Position numbers and translations under genes: made by a program
Assembly: GCA_037481695.1 (NCBI GenBank)
Contig: JBBFLE010000001.1
Location: 564,989 to 628,988 of the forward strand
Length of the DNA: 64,000 nt
Direction of reading: 5' to 3'
Source: a bacterium
GTDB taxonomy: Bacteria; Desulfobacterota; Desulfocorpusculales; Desulfocorpusculum
Notes under the pieces: model-generated
Database searches by the model: none
Told to the model about the DNA's origin: nothing
Seen by the model: the letters and a program-made list of their open reading frames with translations, nothing else
Shown here: piece by piece, positions 25,713-35,028 of the stretch
How positions within the stretch are numbered: the first letter of the stretch is position 1
How the letters are laid out: every line of letters begins with the position of its first letter

Positions 25713-27689
25713 CTACAGTGCATAAGATTTCTTTTTGTTCATGCCCATCTGTTTCATGCGGCGGTGGAGGGTGCTTCGGGATACCCCTAGTCTGCGGGCG
25801 CATTGGGAGATGTTTCCATCACATCTGGCCAGGGTCCTGGCTATTATCTGCTCCTCCCACTCCTGCAGGGGCCTTTCGGGTTTCTCCTCCCAGAGATCTT
25901 TCTCCCGTTTCATCAGAAGCTGTCTTGGGAGATGTTTCACTTGGATGAGATCTCCCTCGCAAAGGATGGAGGCCCTCTCCAGGCAGTTCTCCAGCTCTCT
26001 TACGTTGCCGGGCCAGCTGTATGCCGCCATCACCCCCATGGCTTCCCTGGAGATCCGGATGGCGGATCTCTGAAGTTGAGTCGAGATCCTACCCAGGATG
26101 TGTTCCACCAGGACAGGCAGATCCTCTTTTCTTTCTCTGAGGGGTGGGATGAAGATTTCCACCACGTTGAGTCTGAAGTAAAGATCCTCACGAAAGTTTC
26201 TATTCTGCACCTCCTCCATGAGATCCGTATTGGCTGCAGCAATTATCCTTACATCCACCCTTCGGGGCCGCTCATCCCCGAGTCTCATGACTTCCCCTTC
26301 CTGGAGCACTCTCAGGAGCTTGGCCTGCATCTCTAGAGGCATGGAGCTTATCTCGTCCAAGAAAAGGGTACCTCCGTCGGCCAGCTCGAACTTGCCTATC
26401 TGCCCACCCTTCCTGGCTCCTGTGAAGGCCCCCTCCCTGTACCCGAATAGTTCCGCTTCTATGAGTTCCCTGGGCACTGCCGCACAGCTTACGGCCACAA
26501 AGGGACCAGCTTTCCTAGGGCTTTCATTGTGTATTGCCTGGGCAAAGAGCTCCTTGCCTGTTCCGCTTTCCCCCACCAGAAGTACCCTGGAGCCTGTCTT
26601 GGCTGCTATCTTGCCCAGTTCTATCTGGCGCTTCAACTTGGGATCCTCTCCCTTTATGTCCTCGAAAGTAAAGCGGGCCTGGTTTCCTCCGAAACGCTGT
26701 ATGAGCTCGTTTACCCTGCGCCTTTCGGTAAGGATGAGGATCTTGCCCAGGATCCGGCCTTGGGTCTCCACGGGCCTGACCGAAACCACAAAAAGACCCG
26801 CTTTGCCGGGAAGATTCAGGCTCAGCTCCAAATCCTTTAAATCGCTCTCCGAAAGTATCTTTTCCCAGAAACTCTGTTCCATTCCCGCAGCTTCCCCGAA
26901 GCTCTTCCCAAGAAGCTGTCTTGCCGAGATTCCCAGCATCCTCTGGGCCACGCGGTTCATGTGGGTGACCCGGCCCTTCTCACCTATGGCCACGATCCCC
27001 TCTGAGACCGAATCCAGGAGCGTCTCCAGATAGGAGCTCAATCCAGCCTTCTCCCTGGCCAGTTGCTCTTCCCTGAGCTGCTTTTCCATGGCCTTGGCTG
27101 CAGAGACCGCCATGCCCAGGGTGTGTTGATGAATGCCTTTGGATCGGCCCGAGAGGGTAACGCTTCCCAGCAGCTCTCTCTCAGGAGAGAATACGGGGCA
27201 GGAAGAGCAGGTCCAGGGGTGATGGTTTACGTTGTAGTGTTGATAACCTGTTATCTGCACAGGACGCCGCAACAGCAAAGAGAGCCCTATGGCATTGGTG
27301 CCCACCTCGTCCTCGCTTCTTTTGCAGCCTGGTAGGTAATTGTTGGCCCTGGCCATCTCCATTATCTCCTCGTCCCCTGAGACCTCCAGAACATATCCAT
27401 CCTTGTCCGCCAGGGTGATGATGAAGCCCGAGCCTCTGACAGAGCTGCTCAAGACCTCTAGGAAGGGCTTGGCCGCCCCCAGCAAGATCCCGTTTTCCTG
27501 CCTCCTTTGAAGAAGCTCTTGGGAGGAAAGCTTTACTGGTTTCGGCCTGGCGTATGGGTCCAGGCCATAGTGAAATTTGCAGCGCTTCCAGGACTCCACT
27601 ATGTCCCGCCTGAGGGAGCCCCTGGACACGCGGCCACTGCTCACAAAACTCCTCCAGAACTCCTCATAGGGATCCTGTTTGACTCTCAT
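25713..27689 (-). CDS. Sigma-54-dependent transcriptional activator (AcoR-like)
   Basis: A protein of about 658 residues. The start is placed at 27689 (MRVKQDPYEEFWRSF), which has AGGGAGG upstream. Order of parts: an N-terminal DIVESWKRC segment typical of AcoR regulators, a GAF-type sensor region (about 40-190), a PAS domain (about 225-330), an AAA+ domain with Walker A GESGTGKE and the sigma-54 contact loop GAFTGA, and a C-terminal Fis-type helix-turn-helix (GNISQCARRLGVSRSTLHRR). There is no receiver domain, so a small-molecule ligand is expected to control it. It probably activates the operon starting at 25352. Confidence 0.94.
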   Translation of the reverse strand: MRVKQDPYEEFWRSFVSSGRVSRGSLRRDIVESWKRCKFHYGLDPYARPKPVKLSSQELLQRRQENGILLGAAKPFLEVLSSSVRGSGFIITLADKDGYVLEVSGDEEIMEMARANNYLPGCKRSEDEVGTNAIGLSLLLRRPVQITGYQHYNVNHHPWTCSSCPVFSPERELLGSVTLSGRSKGIHQHTLGMAVSAAKAMEKQLREEQLAREKAGLSSYLETLLDSVSEGIVAIGEKGRVTHMNRVAQRMLGISARQLLGKSFGEAAGMEQSFWEKILSESDLKDLELSLNLPGKAGLFVVSVRPVETQGRILGKILILTERRRVNELIQRFGGNQARFTFEDIKGEDPKLKRQIELGKIAAKTGSRVLLVGESGTGKELFAQAIHNESPRKAGPFVAVSCAAVPRELIEAELFGYREGAFTGARKGGQIGKFELADGGTLFLDEISSMPLEMQAKLLRVLQEGEVMRLGDERPRRVDVRIIAAANTDLMEEVQNRNFREDLYFRLNVVEIFIPPLRERKEDLPVLVEHILGRISTQLQRSAIRISREAMGVMAAYSWPGNVRELENCLERASILCEGDLIQVKHLPRQLLMKREKDLWEEKPERPLQEWEEQIIARTLARCDGNISQCARRLGVSRSTLHRRMKQMGMNKKKSYAL

Positions 27690-27814
27690 ACCATGGCCTC
27701 CCTTGCCATTGCTCAGGAGTTGGAGCCCTTCTGTGCCCAAGACCAGCCCTGGATCTAAGAGGCTTGCAAGCATAAAATTACCCTTGGCAATGGAATCACA
27801 CAAGGGGGCGGACA

Positions 27815-28816
27815 ATGGAAATCAAATTCAGGAAAGAGGATGTGGTATTTCACAGGGAGCAGTACTTGGAACATCTGGCCAGCATGAGGCCCAAAGACTA
27901 CCAACCCCTTCTGGGCAAGAAAACCGTGGCCAAAGGCCCCTGGGAACACAGGCTTGCCAATCCCTATATGAGGGCAGCAAAGGCGCTGGTTTCCTTTGTG
28001 ACCTGCGGTGAAAACATAAAATCAGACATATCCAGGGCCCTGGAACTCTTGGGCGGTCTGGAGCTGTGCATCAAGCCCTATGACCGGATCTTGTTGAAGC
28101 CCAACTTCAACAGCGACGACCCTCCTCCCGGCTCCACCTGCCTGGAGTTTCTCACTGCAGTCATAGAGCTCTTAAGAGAGCATGGATGCACAAAGATCAC
28201 CGTTGGTGAAAGCGCCGGAAGACCATGGGTGCCTACCCAGAAGGTCTTTCAAAAAACCGGCCTGTCCCAAAAAATGGCCGAGCTGGGGATTCCCCTTTTG
28301 GATTTTGATGGCTCCTCGTACCAGGATGTACCCCTGCAGACCAGCTTTTGGGACCATGTGGCCTACCCCTTAGAACTTCAGGAGTTTGACAAGATAGTTT
28401 ATCTGCCCACCATGAAGACTCATTTTACAGCAGGCTTTTCCATGAGTCTCAAGCTGACCGTAGGCCTGGTACATCTTTTCGACAGGATGATTCTTCACGC
28501 CGACAACAACATGTTTGTCTCCCAGAGGGCCGCCCAGTTGAACATTCCCGTGAAACCGGACCTCATCATCATGGACGGCCGGGTGTCATTCGTCAGTGGA
28601 GGGCCGGCCATAGGACTCGCAGTGCACCCGGGTGTCATCCTGGCATCTGGGGATCCTGTGGCCATAGACGTCCAAGGGGTTCGCCTCCTGCAAAACTATG
28701 CTGCTGTGAACCACCTGGGGGGAGATCCCTGGCATCTGCCACAGATCAAGGCCGCCACAGAACTGGGCCTGGGGGTCTCAAGCGACTCCCAAATGCTATT
28801 GGTGAGGGCTAGCTGA
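27815..28816 (+). CDS. DUF362-domain protein
   Basis: A 333-aa protein of the DUF362 family, recognisable from IKPYDRILLKPNFN, the GCTKITVGESAG segment, FDKIVYLPTMKTHFTAGFSMSLK and IIMDGRVSFVSGGPA. Some family members carry ferredoxin domains; this one has no CxxC clusters. The biochemical function is unknown. It is divergent from the sigma-54 regulator, with 125 bp between start codons. The ATG follows AAGGGGGCGG. Confidence 0.85.
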   Translation: MEIKFRKEDVVFHREQYLEHLASMRPKDYQPLLGKKTVAKGPWEHRLANPYMRAAKALVSFVTCGENIKSDISRALELLGGLELCIKPYDRILLKPNFNSDDPPPGSTCLEFLTAVIELLREHGCTKITVGESAGRPWVPTQKVFQKTGLSQKMAELGIPLLDFDGSSYQDVPLQTSFWDHVAYPLELQEFDKIVYLPTMKTHFTAGFSMSLKLTVGLVHLFDRMILHADNNMFVSQRAAQLNIPVKPDLIIMDGRVSFVSGGPAIGLAVHPGVILASGDPVAIDVQGVRLLQNYAAVNHLGGDPWHLPQIKAATELGLGVSSDSQMLLVRAS

Positions 28817-28965
28817 AGCCAAGAGCTTGACCATTCACAAGAGCTGGATCGGCTTTCCCATCCATTGAGCCACCGAGGCTGCAAGAGCTGATCTGTTGCC
28901 CTCAGACCCCATTTCCCATCTGTGGCTATGGCAGGTCTTGAATAAGAATGGGCACATCTTTGTGC

Positions 28966-28971
28966 TAGAAT
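28966..28971 (+). promoter_or_regulatory. Possible extended -10 promoter before cysS
   Basis: TGTGC-TAGAAT carries a TG extension and a good -10 hexamer, about 65 bp before the cysS start at 29037. No properly spaced -35 box is evident, which fits an extended -10 promoter but leaves the call tentative. Confidence 0.35.
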
Positions 28972-29036
28972 GAAGACTCAAGGGAAAGAAAGCCCCGGGT
29001 AAGCCCCCAAGAATCATGGGTAGGGGTGAGATCTTC

Positions 29037-31202
29037 ATGTTTCTTTTCAACACCCTCACCAGGCAAAAGGAAGAGTTCAGACCCCTTGAGCCAGCTCGGG
29101 TCACCCTGTACAGTTGCGGCCCCACGGTGTACAGGGATGTGCACCTGGGTAATCTCAGGACCTTTCTGCTGGCAGACTGGTTGAAACGCACCCTGATCTT
29201 TTTGGGCTACAAGGTTTTCCACGTCAAGAACATAACCGACGTGGGTCACATGCGACAGGAACTTCTGGAAAGAGGCGAGGACAAGCTCATAGCAGCAGCC
29301 CGAAAGGCAGGCATGAGCTCGAGGCAGATAGCAGATCATTATACCAAAGCCTTCATGGAGGACGAGGCCAGGCTTAACATTCTTCCAGCCGATCTTTTCC
29401 CCAGGGCCACAGATCATATTCAGGAGTGCATCACTCTCATAGAAAGGCTCTTGGAAAAAGGCCACGCCTACGTTGTGGGAGGGAATGTTTACTTCGATGT
29501 GGCCAGCTTTGAAGCCTACGGAAAACTCTCGGGAAATCTCATCCAGGGACTGATGGAGGCCGTGAGAGTCGAGGCGGATCCTTACAAAAGGAATCCCAGG
29601 GATTTCACCCTCTGGAAGGCTGCAGAGCCTGGCAGGGAGATGAAGTGGCCGAGCCCCTGGGGAGAGGGATTCCCCGGCTGGCACATAGAGTGCTCGGCCA
29701 TGTCTCTCAAGTACCTGGGGGAACGCTTTGACATCCATTCAGGCGGCGTAGACAACATCTTCCCACATCACGAGGACGAACTGGCACAATCCGAGGCCGC
29801 AGCAGGGCATAAGGTGGTCAATTACTGGGTGCACGGCCAGCATCTTTTGGCAGACGGGCTGAAGATGGCCAAGAGCGCAGGCAATGATTACACCATCAGG
29901 GATGTGGAGCGCTTGGGCTTTGACCCCTTGGCCTTTCGCTACCTTTGCCTTACCGTGCACTACCGAAGCCGGCTCAACTTCACTTTTTCAGCCTTAAGAT
30001 CAGCTCAACGAGGCCTCTCCCACATACGAAGACACGCCGAGGATAAGGCCTGGCAGGAGGCCGAGCTGCCTTGCCAAGGCCCTGGGCTCAAGTGGCTCGA
30101 GGCTTTCATTGATGCCATCAAAGACGATCTGGCCATGCCCAGGGCGCTGGCCGTGGTTTGGGCCATGCTCCACGATAAGAAGCTCACAGAAGCTCTCAGG
30201 GCACGCTTGCTGATCCACATGGACAAGGTCTTGGGGCTGGGCCTGGAGAGCTGGCCCCAGCTTGCCACAGCTGTGCCCCCCGAGGGCCTGGGGCAGGTGG
30301 AGCTGAGGGATAGGTTGAGGTCAGCCGATTTGTTTGAGGAAGCCGACAGAATCCGCCAAGGTCTCCAAATGCAAGGCTTTGAGATAAGGGACCTGCCGGG
30401 GAAGACCTTGTTGTTGAGGAGATCCCGTGCCGAATGGAAAGGTCTGCCCAGGGAGATCTCATCTTCCCGAGAGGTAAGAAGCCTCCTTGAGGAGCCTGAT
30501 CAATACGATTTCACGGTCTCCCTGGTGGCCTGGAACAACTCCGGAGAAATCCTGCGCTGTTACAAAGCCCTGAGGCAACACTGTCTGGGACACAGAATCC
30601 AGATCATCGTTGTGGAAGGGGGTTCTTCTGATGAGAGCCGGGAGGCCATCCTGAGGGCTCTGAGTTCTGATCCCGATGCAGCAGTGTGGCTGGCGGATCA
30701 TCGTCTGGGGGAGGCTGCCTCCAGAAATGTGGCTTTACGTCAAGCCTTGGGCCGAATAGTGGTGCTTATGGACCCCAGTCTGGAACCCCTGGGAGATGTC
30801 ATGAGCCCCTTGGAGCGCACCCTCCAAAACCCAGAGGTGGGGCTCACTGGTGCAGCAGGCCTGGTCACAAGGGATTGCCAGAAGTTCCATGATTCTCCAG
30901 GTCCTGAGGTCCACGCCATCACTCTTTACTGCATGGCCTTTCCCAGGCGGTTGGTGGCTCTGGCGGGCTGGATGGACGAAAGGTTTCGGTTCTACAGACA
31001 CCTGGATCTGGATTACTCTTTCCGAATAAGACAGCTTGGATTCAAAGCTATCATCACCCCTGAGCTGCCTGTTAGATTTCATACCCACACCATCTGGGAG
31101 AGCATGGATCCCCAAGAAAGGTATCGTAGAAGTAGAGCCAATTTCTACCTGTTTTACAGAAAATGGCATCACCACACCCAGCTTTTCTCCCCTACCTCTT
31201 GA
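29037..31202 (+). CDS. cysS: Cysteinyl-tRNA synthetase fused to a GT2-type glycosyltransferase domain
   Basis: A 721-aa protein. Residues 1 to about 465 are a complete class I Cys[10 protein letters not shown] with the zinc cysteine, the HIGH-type motif HLGN near residue 34, zinc residues in WHIECSAMS and FPHHEDE, the KMSKS-type loop KMAKSAGN near 275, and the anticodon-binding region. From about residue 488 a glycosyltransferase-2 fold begins ([57 protein letters not shown]). The join is in one frame with no stop. The start at 29037 has GGGGTGAG upstream, whereas the ATG at 29016 has none. CysRS charges tRNA-Cys in the cytoplasm; the role of the transferase part is unknown. Confidence 0.9.
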   Translation: MFLFNTLTRQKEEFRPLEPARVTLYSCGPTVYRDVHLGNLRTFLLADWLKRTLIFLGYKVFHVKNITDVGHMRQELLERGEDKLIAAARKAGMSSRQIADHYTKAFMEDEARLNILPADLFPRATDHIQECITLIERLLEKGHAYVVGGNVYFDVASFEAYGKLSGNLIQGLMEAVRVEADPYKRNPRDFTLWKAAEPGREMKWPSPWGEGFPGWHIECSAMSLKYLGERFDIHSGGVDNIFPHHEDELAQSEAAAGHKVVNYWVHGQHLLADGLKMAKSAGNDYTIRDVERLGFDPLAFRYLCLTVHYRSRLNFTFSALRSAQRGLSHIRRHAEDKAWQEAELPCQGPGLKWLEAFIDAIKDDLAMPRALAVVWAMLHDKKLTEALRARLLIHMDKVLGLGLESWPQLATAVPPEGLGQVELRDRLRSADLFEEADRIRQGLQMQGFEIRDLPGKTLLLRRSRAEWKGLPREISSSREVRSLLEEPDQYDFTVSLVAWNNSGEILRCYKALRQHCLGHRIQIIVVEGGSSDESREAILRALSSDPDAAVWLADHRLGEAASRNVALRQALGRIVVLMDPSLEPLGDVMSPLERTLQNPEVGLTGAAGLVTRDCQKFHDSPGPEVHAITLYCMAFPRRLVALAGWMDERFRFYRHLDLDYSFRIRQLGFKAIITPELPVRFHTHTIWESMDPQERYRRSRANFYLFYRKWHHHTQLFSPTS

Positions 31203-31536
31203 GCCGAAGGGGGCAGATAAGACTTGGGATGATCTCTATGTTTGCCAGGCTGCCCTTCACAGTCCCCTTGCTCAAGCCGGCTCCATGATCCCAGATTGGG
31301 ATCTTCTTGGTGACATCACGTGGCCCTTGGGCTCTGGGCTTTGAATTTTTGGGGAAGCTCCTCAACCAAGCATAAATGAATGCCATCCCCGCTGGTGCAG
31401 AGCCTCTGGCAGCGGTTTCTCTGTGGGGGTGACTGGAGATCTGGTGGATCATGCTGGAGCGATTCGGATGGATGGGACCAAGAGTCTACTTCCTGGATCC
31501 ATTTTTTTGCTTAGTAGGTTTTGGCTTTGAAGTTAC
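31203..31536. other. Intergenic region after cysS
   Basis: No convincing gene. It contains a 7-bp hairpin GATCCCA-GAT-TGGGATC at 31287-31303 followed by TTCTTGG, which could be a weak terminator for cysS. An 86-codon minus-strand frame here has no recognisable features. Confidence 0.4.
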
Positions 31537-31565
31537 TTGCAGTGAAACGGCCAGCCGTTCATAAT
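31537..31565 (+). promoter_or_regulatory. Sigma-70 promoter for the ECF sigma gene, with an internal dyad
   Basis: A -35 box TTGCAG (31537-31542) and -10 box CATAAT (31560-31565) are separated by 17 bp, giving a start near 31572, 26 nt before the ATG. The spacer contains the inverted repeat AACGG-CCAG-CCGTT (31546-31559), placed where a repressor would block polymerase. Confidence 0.5.
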
Positions 31566-31597
31566 TTAGAAAAGAGCTTCGGGGGGATCCAGAATTC

Positions 31598-32467
31598 ATG
31601 GATCAGACACAAGCACTTGGCAAGATGCGCCTGGGTGACCAAGGGGTGTATGAGCAGGTGATGGAGGAGATGCTCCCTGGCCTTTACAGACTGGCTTACG
31701 GCATAACCCAGGATGCCATGGAGGCCCAGGATGCGGTTCAAGACGCCTTGCTGTCCATGGTTAGGAGACTCGAGGATTTTCAGGAACGTTCCTCCCTCTC
31801 CACCTGGCTTTACCGCATCACGGTGAATGCCAGTCTGGACAGGGTGCGTGGCAGGCGGCGAAGGGGCGAGACCATACCCATAGAGGAGTTTTTACCTGCT
31901 TTCACCGAGGAGGGAAGGTATGCTGAAGAAGTCGTGGACTGGTCCCAGGCTCCTTTGGACAGACTCCTGAGTTCCGAAGCCCATGAGAGGATCCAGCAGG
32001 CCATCGCCTCATTGCCAGAGGAACAGAGGGTTGTGCTGGTCATGAAGGATATGGAGGAGTTCCCTTTATCGGAAATAGCCCGAACCCTGGATCTGAGTGT
32101 TGCTGCGGTCAAGTCAAGGCTTCACAGGGCCCGTCTGGCCCTGCGGGGAGTTCTTTCATCTTATTTTCGTGAAAGGCAGGTGCCAGTGGCCAGGGGAAAG
32201 AGAAGAGACAAGAAGCACAAACATACCTGCCAGCAGCTCGTTGAGCTCTTGTGCGACTACCTCGAGGGGGATCTACCGCAGGAGGAAAAAGAGGAGCTGG
32301 ATCTCCACATGAGAGAATGTGAGCCCTGTATGGCCTTTCTCAACACGTACAGGACAACTTCTCAGATTTGCAAAAGCCTCAGGCCAGAAGACATACCAAG
32401 GGAGATGAGAGAGCGGCTGGAAGCTTTCCTAAAGAAAGCCACCTCACGATCCAAAGCAGGCAGCTGA
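31598..32467 (+). CDS. ECF-type sigma factor fused to a C-terminal zinc-finger anti-sigma-like domain
   Basis: A 289-aa protein. Sigma region 2 spans about residues 20-90 (LYRLAYGITQDAMEAQDAVQD) and region 4 about 130-190 (LPEEQRVVLVMKDMEEFPLSEIA, then a helix-turn-helix with AAVKSRLHRAR). Residues of about 205-260 form a zf-HC2-type domain with C-x(n)-H-x3-C-x2-C, seen as HTCQQLVELLCDYLEG and HMRECEPC. In most bacteria this zinc-binding module sits on a separate anti-sigma protein. It is a soluble protein with no membrane segment. The ATG at 31598 follows GGGGGG. The stimulus and regulon are unknown. Confidence 0.88.
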   Translation: MDQTQALGKMRLGDQGVYEQVMEEMLPGLYRLAYGITQDAMEAQDAVQDALLSMVRRLEDFQERSSLSTWLYRITVNASLDRVRGRRRRGETIPIEEFLPAFTEEGRYAEEVVDWSQAPLDRLLSSEAHERIQQAIASLPEEQRVVLVMKDMEEFPLSEIARTLDLSVAAVKSRLHRARLALRGVLSSYFRERQVPVARGKRRDKKHKHTCQQLVELLCDYLEGDLPQEEKEELDLHMRECEPCMAFLNTYRTTSQICKSLRPEDIPREMRERLEAFLKKATSRSKAGS

Positions 32468-32468
32468 T

Positions 32469-32645
32469 TCAGTGGATCCTGATTTGGCGGCGCACTTTTT
32501 TTTGAAGCATCAATCTAAGCACGATCATAAATAACCCCAGGGCCATGGCCACGGCTGTGGCCAAAGCCAGATCCGTTCTTCTCAAGGACAAAGATAGGTA
32601 AAAGGCCACTGCAGACAAAGCACTGAGCACCACCCAGATCCCCAT
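32469..32645 (-). CDS. Small two-helix membrane protein (58 aa)
   Basis: A 58-codon frame beginning MGIWVVLSALSAVAF, preceded by AGGGGG at proper spacing. Two hydrophobic segments (about residues 3-20 and 25-46) are joined by the charged turn RRTD, and the C-terminus is basic (QKKVRRQIRIH). It is convergent with the sigma-factor gene, the two stop codons being 2 bp apart. No family is recognised; the composition, topology and ribosome site argue that it is real. Confidence 0.6.
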   Translation of the reverse strand: MGIWVVLSALSAVAFYLSLSLRRTDLALATAVAMALGLFMIVLRLMLQKKVRRQIRIH

Positions 32646-32861
32646 TCCTGCCCCCTGATATCTAAAATGTCAACACCCCGTTGAATCGCATTGTTCAGCA
32701 TTGATGGGCAATGCGGTACCAACTTCATCATGGCCGAAAAGGCTCAAGGCTAAACCCTTGTCAACCCCCTTCTTGGGGCCGGCCATGGCCAAATCTTCAA
32801 ATGTCCCCATGCACCTAAGGACTCATCCCCCAACTCCAGAACTCTTGGTCCATTCCCTTGG

Positions 32862-33701
32862 TTAGCCCTTTCCTATGAAACCCTCCACGGCCCCCATGTA
32901 TTGCTCCATTCCGACCCAGAGAAGATCATTGTGTCCTGCCTTTGGAATCACCACCATCTCTTTGCGTTCGGCCTTGCAAGCATCAAAGAGGGCAAGGCCG
33001 TCCTTCAGGGGAATTATCTGATCCCACTCCCCGTGAATTATCAAAGTGGGAAGCTTCACCCGGGCTATTCCACTCAGGTTGAAATGCCTCCACTGCTGAG
33101 GAATCTCCAATGCACCTGTGGGAAACCCTATCCTGTAGAGCAAGCCCAATGTGTCTGCAAAGCCGCTTTCCACCACCAGGCCGCTCAGCACATCCGTTCT
33201 TTGTCCAGCCACATGGATGGCCGGACAGCTCCCCAAAGAACGCCCCATGACCCATCTGGCAGAGCCAAAACCCCTGGAGGACAGCCACTCGCAAATGGGA
33301 TCCATGAGATCCATGGCGTCTTGAAGCATGTTGCTGAGAGTGGGAATGCCGGTGCTTCTGCCGTAGCCCCTGTAATCCACCACCATCAGATTCAAATGGC
33401 GCTGAAGGTAAAGGCCTGCTATTTCATCATAATCACTGGCTATCTCTCCGTTGCCGTGGAAGAAGATCAAGTTGGGAAATTCCCTGGCTCCAGCATAAAA
33501 CCTGGCTCCTATTTGGATCTCTGGGGAAACCTGGAACAGCACATCCTGGACCCCTGGGCTCTGGCAAGGCCCGGAGAGATCCCTTCTGGGATGAAATATA
33601 AAAGAGAGCACCAATGGATCTTCAAGGGGATCCCTCTGCCCGTTTGTTGCATCCTGCTTGGGAAAAACTTCTTTTTTTGAGAAGAACTCCTTTATGCCCA
33701 T
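32862..33701 (-). CDS. Alpha/beta hydrolase
   Basis: A protein of about 279 residues. The start is uncertain: MGIKEFFSKKE at 33701 is used, and an ATG at 33752 would add 17 residues; neither has a strong ribosome site. The oxyanion-side motif FFHGNGEIASDY, YRGYGRSTG, the nucleophile elbow MGRSLGS, the acid in HGEWDQIIP and the histidine in AGHNDLLW are all present, so the catalytic triad is complete. It resembles cytoplasmic serine hydrolases of the YfhR/BEM46 type. The substrate is unknown. Confidence 0.83.
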   Translation of the reverse strand: MGIKEFFSKKEVFPKQDATNGQRDPLEDPLVLSFIFHPRRDLSGPCQSPGVQDVLFQVSPEIQIGARFYAGAREFPNLIFFHGNGEIASDYDEIAGLYLQRHLNLMVVDYRGYGRSTGIPTLSNMLQDAMDLMDPICEWLSSRGFGSARWVMGRSLGSCPAIHVAGQRTDVLSGLVVESGFADTLGLLYRIGFPTGALEIPQQWRHFNLSGIARVKLPTLIIHGEWDQIIPLKDGLALFDACKAERKEMVVIPKAGHNDLLWVGMEQYMGAVEGFIGKG

Positions 33702-34074
33702 GAGCTGCAATTTAACACAAACCAGATCACCTAGCCATACCTGCCATGTCATTTACTCATCAATTTTTTTGGAGAGTAAATCCCGTTTGGGCGCTGTGGG
33801 GAAGCAAATTCAACAAAAATCACCTTTTCATGCTTCTGCGCCGCCCAGATGAAAGGAAGAAAACCGCTCCTTCTTGATGGGGCTCATGGACTTGGGCATA
33901 TGATGGAATAAGCTTGCCTCTTTTTTGGTTCTCCATGATGGTGACTAAGCCTTGGTGAATCATGCACTCTGGAGTATTATTATCTTCGAAGAGGAACTGC
34001 AGGCTGATATCACTGATTAAGGGCCGGATTTGGGAAACTCTTTTACGAACCGGCCCATGGAGGTCTGGGCAGAG
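33702..34074. other. Intergenic region upstream of greA
   Basis: Divergent non-coding region. Its one notable element is the 17-mer AGCCTTGGTGAATCATG at 33948-33964, which recurs exactly at 39690-39706 in another intergenic region. No confident promoter pair was found. Confidence 0.35.
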
Positions 34075-34545
34075 ATGGAAAACGTGCCGATCACCAAGGC
34101 GGGCTATGATCAACTTTACCAGGAGCTGGAGAGGCTTAGAACAGTGGAGCTTCAAAAGAACGCCGGGCAGATTCAGAAAGCCAGGGAATTTGGAGATATT
34201 TCGGAAAATTCCGAGTATTCAGCCGCCAAGGAACAGCAGGCCTTTTTAAACGGCAGGATAATGAAGCTCCAGGAAATGCTCTCCAAGGTGACCATTGTTC
34301 CCACAGACAACCTTCCCAAAGATCGGGTGGTCTTCGGCAGCAAGGTGAAGGTGCAGGAGCTGGATACTGGGAAGGTTGGGGTCTACCAGCTGGTGGGCCC
34401 CTATGAGTCTGCTCCGGAAAAGGGGCTCCTTTCGGTAACATCTCCCATAGGCAAGGCTCTCATCGGCAAAGAGCCGGGAGAGGTGGTGGAGCTTAAGACA
34501 CCAGGGGGGTTAAAGGAGCTGGAGATCCTGGAGATCCTGCCCTGA
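34075..34545 (+). CDS. greA: Transcription elongation factor GreA
   Basis: A 156-aa protein with the N-terminal coiled coil carrying the acidic tip (AREFGDISENSEYSAAKE, with Asp and Glu as in E. coli GreA) and the C-terminal FKBP-like domain (SPIGKALIGKEPGEVVELKTPGG). GreA binds the RNA polymerase secondary channel and stimulates cleavage of backtracked RNA. The start at 34075 gives normal GreA length and has GGAGG 11 bp upstream; the frame continues upstream without resemblance to GreA. Confidence 0.95.
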   Translation: MENVPITKAGYDQLYQELERLRTVELQKNAGQIQKAREFGDISENSEYSAAKEQQAFLNGRIMKLQEMLSKVTIVPTDNLPKDRVVFGSKVKVQELDTGKVGVYQLVGPYESAPEKGLLSVTSPIGKALIGKEPGEVVELKTPGGLKELEILEILP

Positions 34546-34647
34546 GGAACAAATGGTTTTTTGGCAGGCCATCATTGGGCTCAGCCAACCTCTACATTGT
34601 CTTTTGCGGCAGTCTCTTTGGCATGTGATTGGCGTAAAAAGATTTCC

Positions 34648-34675
34648 GGCTCCTCACAAGAATTTGTGGGTTAAC
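34648..34675. repeat. Candidate terminal inverted repeat of ISL3-type element
   Basis: The sequence beginning GGCTCCTCACAAGAATTTGTG lies just beyond the transposase fragment's stop and resembles ISL3-family ends (GGCTCTTCAC type). No partner repeat was found on the other side, consistent with a truncated element. Confidence 0.4.
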
Positions 34676-35028
34676 TGTGGCATAGGGAGCTTGCCCAAGC
34701 CGTGGTAGAGAGCGAGTTTAAAAGTTTCTGCCGTACGATAACCAAAGGCTCTGTGGCTGATGGCCTTGGCCTTGTTATTGAGGGCTTCTACTGCACCGTT
34801 GTCGATTCGAACCTTGAAGTAGCTGAGGATATTTTCCTGATGGCGGCGTAGCATCCAAGCAAAATTCCTCATAGGCTGTAACCTGGAATGAGTGGCCCAC
34901 CAGAACCACTGCTGAAGGAATCTGTTGGCCCATGCAGGATGGAGGTAATTCCAAAACCTCCGAAATGCCTCCTTGAGCAAATACGCCCGATTAATCTTCA
35001 GATTAAGCCTTTCCAACTCAGTAAACTA
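34654..35028 (-). pseudogene. C-terminal fragment of an ISL3-family transposase
   Basis: About 124 codons encode the end of a DDE transposase: RAYLLKEAFRRFW, WWATHSRLQPMR and the highly characteristic NGAVEALNNKAKAISHRAFGYRTAETF with the catalytic glutamate. The N-terminal two-thirds, including the DD residues, are missing. The fragment ends exactly where the IS200-type hairpin begins at 35029, so the insertion of that element, or a later deletion, removed the rest. Confidence 0.82.

Noticed and set aside
31192-31452. 86-codon minus-strand frame after cysS
   Set aside because: Overlaps the cysS stop, has no ribosome site and no recognisable pattern.
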